Positions 9,309 through 19,089 of a stretch of DNA of 64,000 bases are shown in pieces. This DNA is from Acidimicrobiaceae bacterium (GTDB lineage Bacteria > Actinomycetota > Acidimicrobiia > Acidimicrobiales > RAAP-2), in NCBI GenBank assembly GCA_025463285.1, contig JAOBWI010000017.1, forward strand, positions 105,772 to 169,771, given 5' to 3'. The notes under the pieces were generated by a model. The model saw only the letters and a list, made by a program, of their open reading frames with translations, was not told where the DNA came from and ran no database searches. Position 1 is the first letter of the stretch; every line of letters starts with the position of its first letter. A program made the translations under genes and the position numbers.

Positions 9309-10930
9309 CCTCGCTCTCGACCCTCGATCGCCCCCTCCCCCTGCCGCCTCCTCGTCCCACCACCCACGCAAGGCGCCGACCACGACCCAAAACGTTGGCG
9401 GCCTTGAGCACACTGGTCGTCGTAATTGTCGCTCTTCCTCTCATCTTCTTGCTCACCGAAGCGTCCGACGCCGGCGCCGCCAACGTGTGGCACCTGATTT
9501 GGCGTTCGCTGACCGCGTCATTACTCTGGAACACCCTCCGACTCACCGTCGTGGTGACGGTTCTTTGCGCCGTGATCGGCACGCTGACCGCGTACTGCGT
9601 GGAGCGTACTGATCTGCCGGGCCGACACGTATGGGCGGTCTTGGTCGTCATCCCGTTCGCCATTCCCGATTTCGTGGTGAGTTTTGGCTGGTCGTCCCTC
9701 TCCACCTGGGTCGTCGGCTTTCGTGGAGCGGTGCTCGTCATGACGCTCGCGGTCTATCCCCTGGTCTACATACCGGTGGCGGCCAGTTTTCGCGGCGCCG
9801 ACGCGGACCAAGAAGAGATCGCGAGAAGTTTGGGCGCGAGTCGACTCTCGACGTTCTTTCGCGTGACCATGGGACAGGCTCGTCGGGCCATTCTGGGTGG
9901 GTGCCTCCTCGTATCCCTGATCATTCTCGCCGAGTTCGGAGCGTTCGAGATCCTCGGCTATCGAACCTTTACAACCGAAATCTTCAGCGAGTTCGGATCA
10001 GGATTCGACGTGACGTCGGCGTGCGCCCTCTCACTCGTGCTGGTGGCACTGTCACTCTTTGTCATGATCGGCGAGGGTTCCCTTCGCGGTGTGGGTCACG
10101 TCAGTCGAACGGGTCCCGGTGTGCAGCGCGTCCTCGCGAAGCGTCCGCTGGGTCGAATGAAGCTTCCGGTGCTCGCCGGCTTTACCCTTCTCGTGGCCGG
10201 CGCCCTCGGCGTTCCGGTCGGCTCGTCGATCTATTGGATTTTCGAAGGTGGCGCGCAGGGTATTGGAGGCGTCTCTCTTCTTTCCGCCGCGCTCTACACC
10301 GCCGGGTACAGTGCGGGCGCGGGAGTTCTGGCCACTCTGATGGCCTTGCCCGTGGCTCTTCTGGTCGTGCGTCGACCGACCACGCTAAATCGCTTCCTCA
10401 CGCGGACCACGTTTCTGGTGCTGGCCATGCCCGGACTCGTCGTGGCGCTCGCCCTGTCGTACTTCTCCGAGCAACACGCCAACGGATTCGCCTATCAGAG
10501 CGCCTCGATGCTGATCTTCGCGTACGCGCTGATGTTCTTTCCCTTGGCGTTGGTGGGAGTGCGAGCTTCGGTGGCCCAGGCGCCCGCGGCACTGGAGGAG
10601 GTCGCTAGTTCACTCGGGGTTCGCCGGCGCCAGGTGCTGCTTCGCGTCACGTTGCCCCTCATTTCGCCCGGCCTCGGCGCCGCGTTCTGTCTCGTGTTTC
10701 TTTCGGCCGTGACCGAGTTGACCGCGACGTTGATACTGATTCCCATTGGTGCCCAAACGCTGGCCACGCAGTTCTGGGCTTACCAACAGAACCTCTCCTA
10801 CGGTCAAGCGGCACCGTTCGCTCTCGTCATGATCGTCATCGCCGCGGGGCCTGCGTATCTGCTGGGTCGATTCTTCGACCGACTGCCCGTGCACGCCGGT
10901 CCGGCCGATGTTCCTATGGTCGTGACATGA
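9305..10930 (+). CDS. Iron(III) ABC transporter permease (FbpB-like, two permease repeats)
   Basis: Multi-TM; two permease loops ..EIARSLGASRLSTFFRVTM.. and ..EEVASSLGVRRRQVLLRVTLPLI.. Confidence 0.9.
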   Translation: MTSLSTLDRPLPLPPPRPTTHARRRPRPKTLAALSTLVVVIVALPLIFLLTEASDAGAANVWHLIWRSLTASLLWNTLRLTVVVTVLCAVIGTLTAYCVERTDLPGRHVWAVLVVIPFAIPDFVVSFGWSSLSTWVVGFRGAVLVMTLAVYPLVYIPVAASFRGADADQEEIARSLGASRLSTFFRVTMGQARRAILGGCLLVSLIILAEFGAFEILGYRTFTTEIFSEFGSGFDVTSACALSLVLVALSLFVMIGEGSLRGVGHVSRTGPGVQRVLAKRPLGRMKLPVLAGFTLLVAGALGVPVGSSIYWIFEGGAQGIGGVSLLSAALYTAGYSAGAGVLATLMALPVALLVVRRPTTLNRFLTRTTFLVLAMPGLVVALALSYFSEQHANGFAYQSASMLIFAYALMFFPLALVGVRASVAQAPAALEEVASSLGVRRRQVLLRVTLPLISPGLGAAFCLVFLSAVTELTATLILIPIGAQTLATQFWAYQQNLSYGQAAPFALVMIVIAAGPAYLLGRFFDRLPVHAGPADVPMVVT

Positions 10931-11985
10931 GCGAATTAGAGATCACCGGACTCGAGAAGTCCTACGGCGCGCAGCGCGTACTGCGACAACTCGATCTCAC
11001 CGTGGAACAAGGGACGTTCGTCTCCGTCCTCGGGCCCTCGGGCAGCGGCAAGACGACGCTGCTACGGATCATCGCCGGATTTGAAAGGGCCGACGGAGGC
11101 TGTGTGCGACTTCGAGGTGAAGTGGTGGACGACGAGTCGAACTTTGTCCCCTCGGAGCAACGTCGTATTGGCTACGTACCTCAAGAAGGCAGTCTCTTCC
11201 CTCATCTCTCGGTCGAGCGAAACGTGGGTTTTGGACTCGCGCGCGAAAAGCGTCGCGGTCCCCGGGTCCATGAGCTTCTCGAAATGGTGGGGCTCTCCGG
11301 GCTGGCCACGCGATACCCCCACCAACTGTCCGGCGGTCAACAGCAACGAGTGGCTCTGGCACGGGGCCTCGCTATTGACCCGGCCCTCGTCTTATTAGAC
11401 GAGCCCTTCTCCTCGCTGGACGCCACGCTGCGTGCGTCGGTGCGTCACGACGTGCGCCAGATTCTGCGCGACGCCGGTACGACCGCCATCCTCGTCACGC
11501 ACGATCAAGACGAAGCTCTCTCGCTCGCCGATTGCGTGGCGATCATTCGCGAGGGACAGATAAGTCAGTTCGACACCCCCGATCGGCTGTACGCGCGGCC
11601 CGCGACGCCCGAACTGGCCCGCGAAATCGGCGAGACCAACTTTGTGAGAGGCGTCGCGAAGAACGGCGCCGTGGATACTCCGCTGGGAGTTCTGGAGTTA
11701 GAAGACACCCCATCGACGGGGGGCGGCGTCGCCGACGGCGCCCAATTGGTTGTTCTCATTCGCCCCGAGCAACTCATCGTCAGCGCGTCTCTCGATACAA
11801 CCCACGCCAAGGCACGGGTGATCGAGACTGAGTTTTACGGCCACGACGCCGTTCTCAAGCTTCGTCCCGATTTTGATGTGACTACGGAACTGGTCGCTCG
11901 CCGGGCCGTCGCCACCCAGTTGCCCGCGAGAGACACGCGGGTGTCGCTTGAAGTTCGTGGTGCCGTGGTCGCCTGGCGCGTTTGA
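10927..11985 (+). CDS. Iron(III) ABC transporter ATP-binding protein (FbpC-like)
   Basis: Walker A GPSGSGKTT, signature LSGGQQQRVALARGL, Walker B LVLLDEPFSSLD, C-terminal TOBE region. Confidence 0.94.
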   Translation: MSELEITGLEKSYGAQRVLRQLDLTVEQGTFVSVLGPSGSGKTTLLRIIAGFERADGGCVRLRGEVVDDESNFVPSEQRRIGYVPQEGSLFPHLSVERNVGFGLAREKRRGPRVHELLEMVGLSGLATRYPHQLSGGQQQRVALARGLAIDPALVLLDEPFSSLDATLRASVRHDVRQILRDAGTTAILVTHDQDEALSLADCVAIIREGQISQFDTPDRLYARPATPELAREIGETNFVRGVAKNGAVDTPLGVLELEDTPSTGGGVADGAQLVVLIRPEQLIVSASLDTTHAKARVIETEFYGHDAVLKLRPDFDVTTELVARRAVATQLPARDTRVSLEVRGAVVAWRV

Positions 11986-12236
11986 GTGCGTGACGCCGGC
12001 AACTGTCGTCGGTAGTTGCGAAGGTCGCTGGTTGGATACAGATGTGAAGCGGAGTCTGAACATTTCGTGTGAGGTTTTGCTCGGGCGCTCGCGCGGCCAC
12101 GAAGAACTTCTCACGATACGTCGAGAGATCCGGGATTCGTCATTTCTGAGTCCCCGTCTGAATCGACCGGCGACATCCGTCGCCGAGAACCGCCCCTACT
12201 CTCAGGTTGGGATCTCGACCAGGTTGGGAGGCGCCT

Positions 12237-13271
12237 GTGAAACGCTTGCTACGTAATGGCGCGGCGTTACTGATGGTCGTGACGACGGTGTCGCTGGCGG
12301 GATCGCTCGGTTCATCGGCGTGGTCGCTGTCCTCGGCCACACCGTCGATCACCATCACTCCCAGTATCGGCCTCAGCAACAATCAGCAGATCACTATCGA
12401 CGGCACCGGCTTCGCACCGAGCCAGACGTCGCTCGTGGCTCTAGAGTGCGACCGGACCGCTACCTCACCGGCGGGCTGCAGCGCGACCTCGGTGCCCCTC
12501 AGTGTGAACCCGGTCGGCCAGTTTACGTCGACGCTCACCGTGACGACGGGAGCGATCGGCAACGGAACCTGTGGCACCACCACGACGGACGCGGCGTGTG
12601 AGATCGCCGTCGCCTCGACGTCCACGAACTCGTTCGTGACCCTCGCTTCCATCGCCTTCGCCTCGGGCCCCGGAGTTGCTCTCGCGCCCTCGACGAATCT
12701 GCACAACGGCGAGACGGTTACCATCACCGGAGTGGACTTCACGCCGGGTGACAAGGTCTACGCCCTGGAGTGCCTAACGGGCGTGGCCTCCGAGGCGGCC
12801 TGCGATACCGGCACGGCCACGCCGATCACCGTCAGCGCCACCGGCACCCTTCCCTCGACGTCCTTCAAAGTAGTGACCGGTACCGTCGGTAACGGGACGT
12901 GCGGCACCAACGTCTCGAACTACAACAGGTGTCTTATCGAAGTGGCCGCTATCACTCATGGCGACGCGGGTTACGCGACCCTTGACTTTTCGGCGCCCGC
13001 TACGACAGTTTCCCTTGCACCTACCGCCACGCACGTCGCCGGATACGCGGTGCCCGGGCGCAGCGCGGACGTCGCCGTCCAGGGCAAGAACTTCAGCGCC
13101 GGACCAAAGGTCGTAGCTCGCCCCGGCACCGTGGTGAGCGTCCTCAGCCACACCTCGACACGAATCGTGCTCAAGATTTCCGAGGCCCCGAGTGTGAAGA
13201 GGGGCACCTATCGTCTCACGATCGACTTCGCCAACGGCGCCGCCACCTCGTTCACCTACCGCGTCAACTGA
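12237..13271 (+). CDS. Secreted protein: two neocarzinostatin-like domains plus shared C-terminal module
   Basis: Signal peptide VKRLLRNGAALLMVVTTVSLAG; two repeats of G.TGFAP....ALEC...C...NGTCGT..C.IEVA with the four-Cys pattern of neocarzinostatin-like folds. Confidence 0.75.
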   Translation: MKRLLRNGAALLMVVTTVSLAGSLGSSAWSLSSATPSITITPSIGLSNNQQITIDGTGFAPSQTSLVALECDRTATSPAGCSATSVPLSVNPVGQFTSTLTVTTGAIGNGTCGTTTTDAACEIAVASTSTNSFVTLASIAFASGPGVALAPSTNLHNGETVTITGVDFTPGDKVYALECLTGVASEAACDTGTATPITVSATGTLPSTSFKVVTGTVGNGTCGTNVSNYNRCLIEVAAITHGDAGYATLDFSAPATTVSLAPTATHVAGYAVPGRSADVAVQGKNFSAGPKVVARPGTVVSVLSHTSTRIVLKISEAPSVKRGTYRLTIDFANGAATSFTYRVN

Positions 13272-13286
13272 GTACGCGTCGCTCGG

Positions 13287-16232
13287 CTACGTCGAGGGAG
13301 AAGTTGTCGTCGTCGTGGTGCTCGACCGACTAGACGAACCTGTCGACGTACTGTTGAGCGCGTTTTGGGCAAGTTGTAACTGCTGATTCATCCGCTCCAC
13401 GTCAGACTGATACTGGCCGAGGTCGCCTTTGGCTAACGCGGCTTGCGCGTTGGCGTAATCCTGCGACGCGACATCTAAGTATCCCGCCACCGACTTCGTC
13501 GATGGGCCGCCGCCCGGTTTCGCGGGCGTCGTCGTCGAGATACCCGTGACGTTGGTGCCCAACACGACCGATAGCGCTTGGGCCAAGGTCGATTCGATGC
13601 TCACGTTCTGGTTGAAGACGGCAATGACGTAGCGCAGCTGCGGCATCGGGTCCGACGAACTGGAGACGTACAGAGGCCGGACGTAGAGAACGGCCGAATC
13701 GAGCGGCACGGTCAAGTTATTCCCGAGAATGACGTTCGAGCCGTGCTGGTCGAGAAGGGTGATATTCGAGCTCACTTTGGCCGTCTGTTGTATCTCGGAG
13801 TCCGCCTGCAACGGACCGTTGACCGTCGTTCCACGAGGCGTTTCGTAGATATTGAGTTGTCCGTAGTCATCAGTGTTACTCGTAGCGACCATGAACGCGG
13901 TGAGACTCTGCACCGTCGAGGAGTTGCCGGCCGGGACAAAGTCCAGCGTTTCGAGGAGTTGCTGTTTATCGTTGTGGGGCAGCGATCCCACCTGGAAAAT
14001 CGGACTCATGGGGGCTAGTCCCGTGGCGACGACGTTGCCCGCGGCGTCGGTGCGCGTCGTCGCCTGCAGCGTGGCCGACGGTGAGCCGGCTCCGGTCGTG
14101 GGCGACACGTCCCAGCGGTCAGAGGCTGAGTAGAACGCGCTGGCCGACGTAATGTGATAGCGACCGAACGTGGCGGCCTGGACCGAAAAGAGGTTCGAGG
14201 GGTAGCGCAAGTGCGACTGAATCGTCGAGGGCATGGCGCTCATGGGTAGGAACATCGAGGGAAAGGCCGAACGGTACGCCTTCACTATGGGGTCGTTGGG
14301 GTCCTTGGCGTAGTACTTAATTCCTCCGGTGTACGCATTGACGACCGCAATGACCGAGTTGCGCGCGTAGTTAAAGCTGCCCGGCAGTCCTCCCATGTCG
14401 ATGTTGAGGTTGTTCGCGTTCTCGCTGTAGGGATACTGCGAGGTGGTGGTGTAGCCGTTCAAAACGAACTGCACCGAGCCGTTGGCGATGACCGCGTAGG
14501 GCTGGGAGTCGAAGGTGAGAAACGGCGCGGCCTTCTCGGCCATCTGGCGAACATCGCGCACGAACATCACGCGACTCTTTGACGTGATCTGATTCGAGAT
14601 CAAAAAGTTGAAGTTCCCCAGACGCAGCGCCAAAGCCATTCGCGAGAAGATGTTCCCCACCGCCACCCCGCCGGTGCTGGAGTAGTGCGACTCGACCGGC
14701 TGGCCCGCGTTCGGACCGGAGTTCACCTGATAGTTCAGCTCGGGCTGCTTTGAGTTAGCGACGACCCACCCGTTGTAGCCGATGCCGAAGTAGATGTCGG
14801 GTTGGGTCAAGTTCGGCATGCCGTTGGTCGACACCGGCGGGACATTCGACACGTCAAAGACCGGGTTACCGGTCGAGGTGTCGACCGTGTTGGCTTGCAC
14901 CACCGCGGCGCCCACCCCGTGGGTGTACTGCAAGTGCTCGTTGACCCAACTAGTCGAGGGCAAACTCGCGGTGCTGAGTTGACGCGCCCCAATGAGCACG
15001 GGGGTCAACTTACCGTTGATGTAGTAGCGATCGACCGACAGGGTGGTGAAGGTGTAGTACGAGCGGATCGACTGACGACGCGTGACCGTTTCTAAGGAGA
15101 TGGCGTTGGCCGGGTCCCAGAGTCGGATGTTGTCGAGGGTGGGCATGTCCGCTTTGATCTGCGACTTGTTGATCGACGTGGAGCCGGCGAACGCGTGGTA
15201 GCGAACGTCGTCGAGCCCGAAGGCCGCTCGGGTCGCGTCGATGTTGCGCTGGATGTAGGGGCGTTCGAGCGACTGCTGGTTCGGGCTCACCTTGAGCGCT
15301 TGAAGAAAGGTCGGGTACAACACGCCAATCACCAGCGCCACGAAGGCCCATAGTCCAACGGCCACCACCGGCAGGGACCAGCCGCGCGCGCGCACGTTGT
15401 AAAGCAGTATTCCTGCGGCCGCGAGAGAAAGAAAGAACAAGATCGTAAAGGCGGGTTCGCGCGCATGGATATCCGTGTACAGGGCGCCCTGGACGTACCC
15501 GTTGGAGGAGTTGACGAGCTCCCACTTGGCGATGAGATAGCCCGCGGCTTTGGCCAAGGCGATCACCGCCCCGATGACCGAGAGATGGGCCTTCACCCGA
15601 GGGGAGACTCGCGGCGAGACTCGCGTGGTGCGGACGCCGCCGTTGAGGAAGTGAAAGCCGGTCGTCACGATGAAGATGATGATCAGCGAGACGAGAAACC
15701 ACGTAATGACGTAGTTCACGAAGGGCAGCGTGAAGATGTAAAACCCCAGGTCCTTGTGAAAGAGGGGGTCGGTGCGGTGGAAGGACTGGGAGTGACTAAA
15801 GAGGATGAAGTTGTTCCACTCGCCGGTGGCGTTAAAACCCGCGATCAGTGCCATCACGAAGGCAATGGCGGCGTAAATCCGCTTGGCGTAGGGACGCACC
15901 GCGTTCTGGAACCTTCGCACCACCTCGTCTTCGGCCTCGAAGGTGAGGTCGCGAGCGCCGAATCGATCGGTGAGCAGAAGGTTGCCCCACATCATGAAGA
16001 AGAAAATGGCCCCAAAGGTGAAGCCCAGGCCCACCTTGATCAGAAAGAGGGTGGAAAAGACGCTCGACAGGTGCACCGAGGAGAACCACATCTCGTCGGT
16101 CCAGAGCACCGAGAGGTTGCGCAGCGAGAGAAAGCCCACCAGAAGAACAATGAAGATCAGTCCAAACCAGAACCGCCGGGACAGGCGACCGAGTCGACGC
16201 GGCCTCGAAGGAACGTCGGTGGGACTACGCAC
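13287..16232 (-). CDS. UPF0182 family large membrane protein
   Basis: Multi-TM N-terminus with WTDEMWFSSV and long extracytoplasmic region, typical UPF0182. Confidence 0.93.
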   Translation of the reverse strand: MRSPTDVPSRPRRLGRLSRRFWFGLIFIVLLVGFLSLRNLSVLWTDEMWFSSVHLSSVFSTLFLIKVGLGFTFGAIFFFMMWGNLLLTDRFGARDLTFEAEDEVVRRFQNAVRPYAKRIYAAIAFVMALIAGFNATGEWNNFILFSHSQSFHRTDPLFHKDLGFYIFTLPFVNYVITWFLVSLIIIFIVTTGFHFLNGGVRTTRVSPRVSPRVKAHLSVIGAVIALAKAAGYLIAKWELVNSSNGYVQGALYTDIHAREPAFTILFFLSLAAAGILLYNVRARGWSLPVVAVGLWAFVALVIGVLYPTFLQALKVSPNQQSLERPYIQRNIDATRAAFGLDDVRYHAFAGSTSINKSQIKADMPTLDNIRLWDPANAISLETVTRRQSIRSYYTFTTLSVDRYYINGKLTPVLIGARQLSTASLPSTSWVNEHLQYTHGVGAAVVQANTVDTSTGNPVFDVSNVPPVSTNGMPNLTQPDIYFGIGYNGWVVANSKQPELNYQVNSGPNAGQPVESHYSSTGGVAVGNIFSRMALALRLGNFNFLISNQITSKSRVMFVRDVRQMAEKAAPFLTFDSQPYAVIANGSVQFVLNGYTTTSQYPYSENANNLNIDMGGLPGSFNYARNSVIAVVNAYTGGIKYYAKDPNDPIVKAYRSAFPSMFLPMSAMPSTIQSHLRYPSNLFSVQAATFGRYHITSASAFYSASDRWDVSPTTGAGSPSATLQATTRTDAAGNVVATGLAPMSPIFQVGSLPHNDKQQLLETLDFVPAGNSSTVQSLTAFMVATSNTDDYGQLNIYETPRGTTVNGPLQADSEIQQTAKVSSNITLLDQHGSNVILGNNLTVPLDSAVLYVRPLYVSSSSDPMPQLRYVIAVFNQNVSIESTLAQALSVVLGTNVTGISTTTPAKPGGGPSTKSVAGYLDVASQDYANAQAALAKGDLGQYQSDVERMNQQLQLAQNALNSTSTGSSSRSSTTTTTTSPST

Positions 16233-16252
16233 GGAACGAGCCTACGACTTTC

Positions 16253-17923
16253 TCAAACAGGTACAACGGTGCAGGCGCAGCCCGCGTGCAGCGGTGGGTA
16301 CGGCGAACCGCTAGGAAAGTTCTCACCGGCGATGCGTTCGCCCGACTCAGAGTCGTGCGCGCACAGATCGCAGGGCGCGTCGCTGGGCGCCGCGAAGAAT
16401 CGAATCGATCGCCCCTTAGAGGCGGTGACGACGCCCAAGTGAAAGGCTCGACGCGCCGCGTCAGTGCAGAGTCGTTCAACTCTCGCGCCCCGCCACTCGC
16501 GATAGGCCGCGTTGGCGCGCTCGGCCCCGTCACCGCTGCTCTCGGAGAGAATCTTCTTTCGTAACGCCAGCACCACGGTCACCGCGAGGTCGGTGGTGCA
16601 CTCTTCGAGTGAACCAACCGAGACGTCCACTTCCGCGACACCGCCCTCTTCCTTCGCGAACTGCACCCCGGCCTGGGCGGCGTGCGAGAGCGCCTCGAAG
16701 GACGCGTCGGCGTAGCGAGCGCGCTGGGTGTGCTCGTCTTCCAGTTCGGTCGTGATCATGGCCTGCACGGTGCGCAGCCGTTCCAACATGATGTTCTGGT
16801 CGTCTTGGAGGGCTCTCTTCACCCGACGAGTTAGTACGGCGAGGGAGTCTTGGAGGGCCTCGTCGCGTCGGCGAAAGAGGACGCCCACGGGAGTCTCCGG
16901 CTTGGCCACGGCGGCCTTTTTGGGCTGCGGGAGCGAGACGCCCCGCTCTTCTAGCGTTGCTTTGCGCAAGCGGGCAAAGATCTCGTTCACGACGTCGGTA
17001 CCCGAGGGATCGTCGTCTAGCAAGGACTCCTCCACCGGAACGCTCTTGGGTGCTCGTCGCGTCGGAGTTTTGGCCGGCGTCTCGTCGACCTCGCTCGTTT
17101 TCTCGACCGGCGTCGAGGACACTTCGCGCAGCGGCGTACCCGCGAGCAACTCCTCTTCGGTGGGCTCGGGAGCGACCTGGTGGTAGCGCAGCGCCTCCAG
17201 GGCGGCGCTGCGGGCCACCTCGTCGGACGCGTTGATGCCGTTCAAGACGTCATCGATCTGTTCGCGCACCGACGCCACGAACGAACCCAGTGTGTCGCGA
17301 GCAACGCGGAGTTGCTCGATCTGTAGGTGCAGGGCCTTGCGTTTGACGGCCAAGTCGTTAAGGACTGATCGTCGAGCGTCGTTCGACTGTTCGACGATGG
17401 CACGACCTTGTTCGCGGGCGTGCTCGACGAGTGCTTCCCCGTTGACCTTGGCCGACTCGATCAAACGCTCGGCGGCGCTGCGCGCGTCGTGATCAATCTG
17501 GGCCGCGGTGTTCTCCGCTTCGGTGATGAGGGCGGTCGAACGCTCTTGAGCTTCGATGAGGTGGTTGGCGCTTCGCTGCTGAGTCTCGGTAAAGACCTGC
17601 GCGCTTCGCTCTTGGGCTTCGGCGGTGACGCGCGCGGCTTCTTCGTGCGCGGAGCGAAGAATAGCGGCACTCTGGGCGCCCAGTGCTCCAGCGAGGGTGG
17701 CCTCGTCAAAGGTGGGGTTGGCCGCGCGCCGTTCGGCGTCGACCACTTGATCCTGTAGTTCTCGTATGCGGTTTTCGAGGTGTCCCATCTCGCGAGCCAC
17801 GGCTTCGAGGTGCAGGCGAACTTCGTTGGGATCGATGCCACCTTTGCGCAGCGGCGTGAAGTTCACGCGAGTGACCTCGGACGACGCCTGACGCGTTGGA
17901 GAAAGGGTTCGGCGGTCATCCAT
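16253..17923 (-). CDS. DivIVA-like coiled-coil protein with phage Mu-F-like C-terminal motif
   Basis: N-terminal FTPLRKGGIDPNEVRLHLEAVAREMGHLENRIRELQ; long coiled coil; C-terminal CDLCAHDSESGERIAGENFPSGSPYPPLHAGCACTVVPV. Confidence 0.7.
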   Translation of the reverse strand: MDDRRTLSPTRQASSEVTRVNFTPLRKGGIDPNEVRLHLEAVAREMGHLENRIRELQDQVVDAERRAANPTFDEATLAGALGAQSAAILRSAHEEAARVTAEAQERSAQVFTETQQRSANHLIEAQERSTALITEAENTAAQIDHDARSAAERLIESAKVNGEALVEHAREQGRAIVEQSNDARRSVLNDLAVKRKALHLQIEQLRVARDTLGSFVASVREQIDDVLNGINASDEVARSAALEALRYHQVAPEPTEEELLAGTPLREVSSTPVEKTSEVDETPAKTPTRRAPKSVPVEESLLDDDPSGTDVVNEIFARLRKATLEERGVSLPQPKKAAVAKPETPVGVLFRRRDEALQDSLAVLTRRVKRALQDDQNIMLERLRTVQAMITTELEDEHTQRARYADASFEALSHAAQAGVQFAKEEGGVAEVDVSVGSLEECTTDLAVTVVLALRKKILSESSGDGAERANAAYREWRGARVERLCTDAARRAFHLGVVTASKGRSIRFFAAPSDAPCDLCAHDSESGERIAGENFPSGSPYPPLHAGCACTVVPV

Positions 17924-17961
17924 TCCCTCCAGACTACGGCGTAGAACGCCAACAACCGTAC

Positions 17962-19041
17962 TTACACGGAGCTAGAAAGGGCTACCGGCTTCACGCCACC
18001 GAGGCGTCGCAGGTCGCGGAGCGCTTGTTTTAGCGATCTCACGGGCAGAATCGTCAGGTCGGGTTGGTGGGCGGCGCGTGCGGCGTTGACGTTGCCGTCG
18101 CCGTCGGGCACGAGGAAGTACCTGGCGCCCGCGCGATGGACCGCCACGGCCTTCTCTTCAACGCCTCCCACCGCGCCGACCTGCCCGTTGACGGCCATGG
18201 TGCCGGTGGCGGCGACCACGTGTCCGCCGGTTAAGGATCCGGCGCTCAACTTGTTGATCAAGGTCAGCGTCATGGCCAGTCCCGCGGAGGGGCCACCGAT
18301 GTTTGCGGTGTTGATGTTGACGGCGGCCGGTAGCTGAAAGTGGAGCCCGTCTTCGAGCGAGACGCCGAGCCACGAGCGCTCGGCGCCGCTCACCCCGGGA
18401 CAGCCCGATGGCCCGACGTTGCTCGGCACCGCTGCGGTACGAATGGGTACCGAGGTCGCCGACCCGTAACTCAGCACACCCGTCTTCGAGATCGTGACGC
18501 GGTCCACGTGTAGGGTCGCCGCGGTGCCGGGAGCCAGATCGTGAAAGTACCCGATCAACTGACAGTCTGAACGAATCGTGGTGGAGTTGACTCCCACGAT
18601 CTCGTCACCCACGTGAAGTTTCGCCGAGGCGGCCGGTGACGCGTCGACAACGCCCGTCACCACCGCTCCGCGCAGTGTCGAGGACACGCGCCAGCCGAGT
18701 GCCCGGAAGGCCGCCACCTCGGCCGCTTGTTTGGCGTCGCTCATTTCGAGAAAGCCTTGCGCGTTCAGTTCGCTCGTCGAGATGCCGGGCTCGGTCAGTT
18801 CATCGGCCGGGACGAGCTGCACGTGGGACCTGAACTGATCGGTGATCTCCTGTAAGACCGACACTCTGGAGAGAAAGACGTCGGTAAACAAGATCTTGTC
18901 GTGGTGCGGGTTGGTCGTGACGCCGTGAATGGTGACCAGGGGCGCCACGGGCGTGGCGTTGGCCGGGGTGATGGCGTACTCGTTGGTCGGCCATCGTCCG
19001 AGCACGATGATGATCACGAGCAGCACCAACAGGCCTATCAA
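17962..19041 (-). CDS. PDZ-domain Lon-like (S16) protease, YlbL family
   Basis: TM plus PDZ (HVGDEIVGVNSTTI), S16 motifs NIGGPSAGLAM and VGGVEEKAVAVHRAGA. Confidence 0.93.
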   Translation of the reverse strand: MIGLLVLLVIIIVLGRWPTNEYAITPANATPVAPLVTIHGVTTNPHHDKILFTDVFLSRVSVLQEITDQFRSHVQLVPADELTEPGISTSELNAQGFLEMSDAKQAAEVAAFRALGWRVSSTLRGAVVTGVVDASPAASAKLHVGDEIVGVNSTTIRSDCQLIGYFHDLAPGTAATLHVDRVTISKTGVLSYGSATSVPIRTAAVPSNVGPSGCPGVSGAERSWLGVSLEDGLHFQLPAAVNINTANIGGPSAGLAMTLTLINKLSAGSLTGGHVVAATGTMAVNGQVGAVGGVEEKAVAVHRAGARYFLVPDGDGNVNAARAAHQPDLTILPVRSLKQALRDLRRLGGVKPVALSSSV

Positions 19042-19089
19042 TAACCCCTGGAGTCGGCGACCACGGGAAGGAGATGATGGAATGGGTTC

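Noticed and set aside
9631-10608. Plus-strand ORF of 325 aa
   Set aside because: Arg-rich alternative frame inside the FbpB-like permease gene
15465-16442. Plus-strand ORF of 325 aa
   Set aside because: Antisense to UPF0182; charged low-complexity shadow ORF
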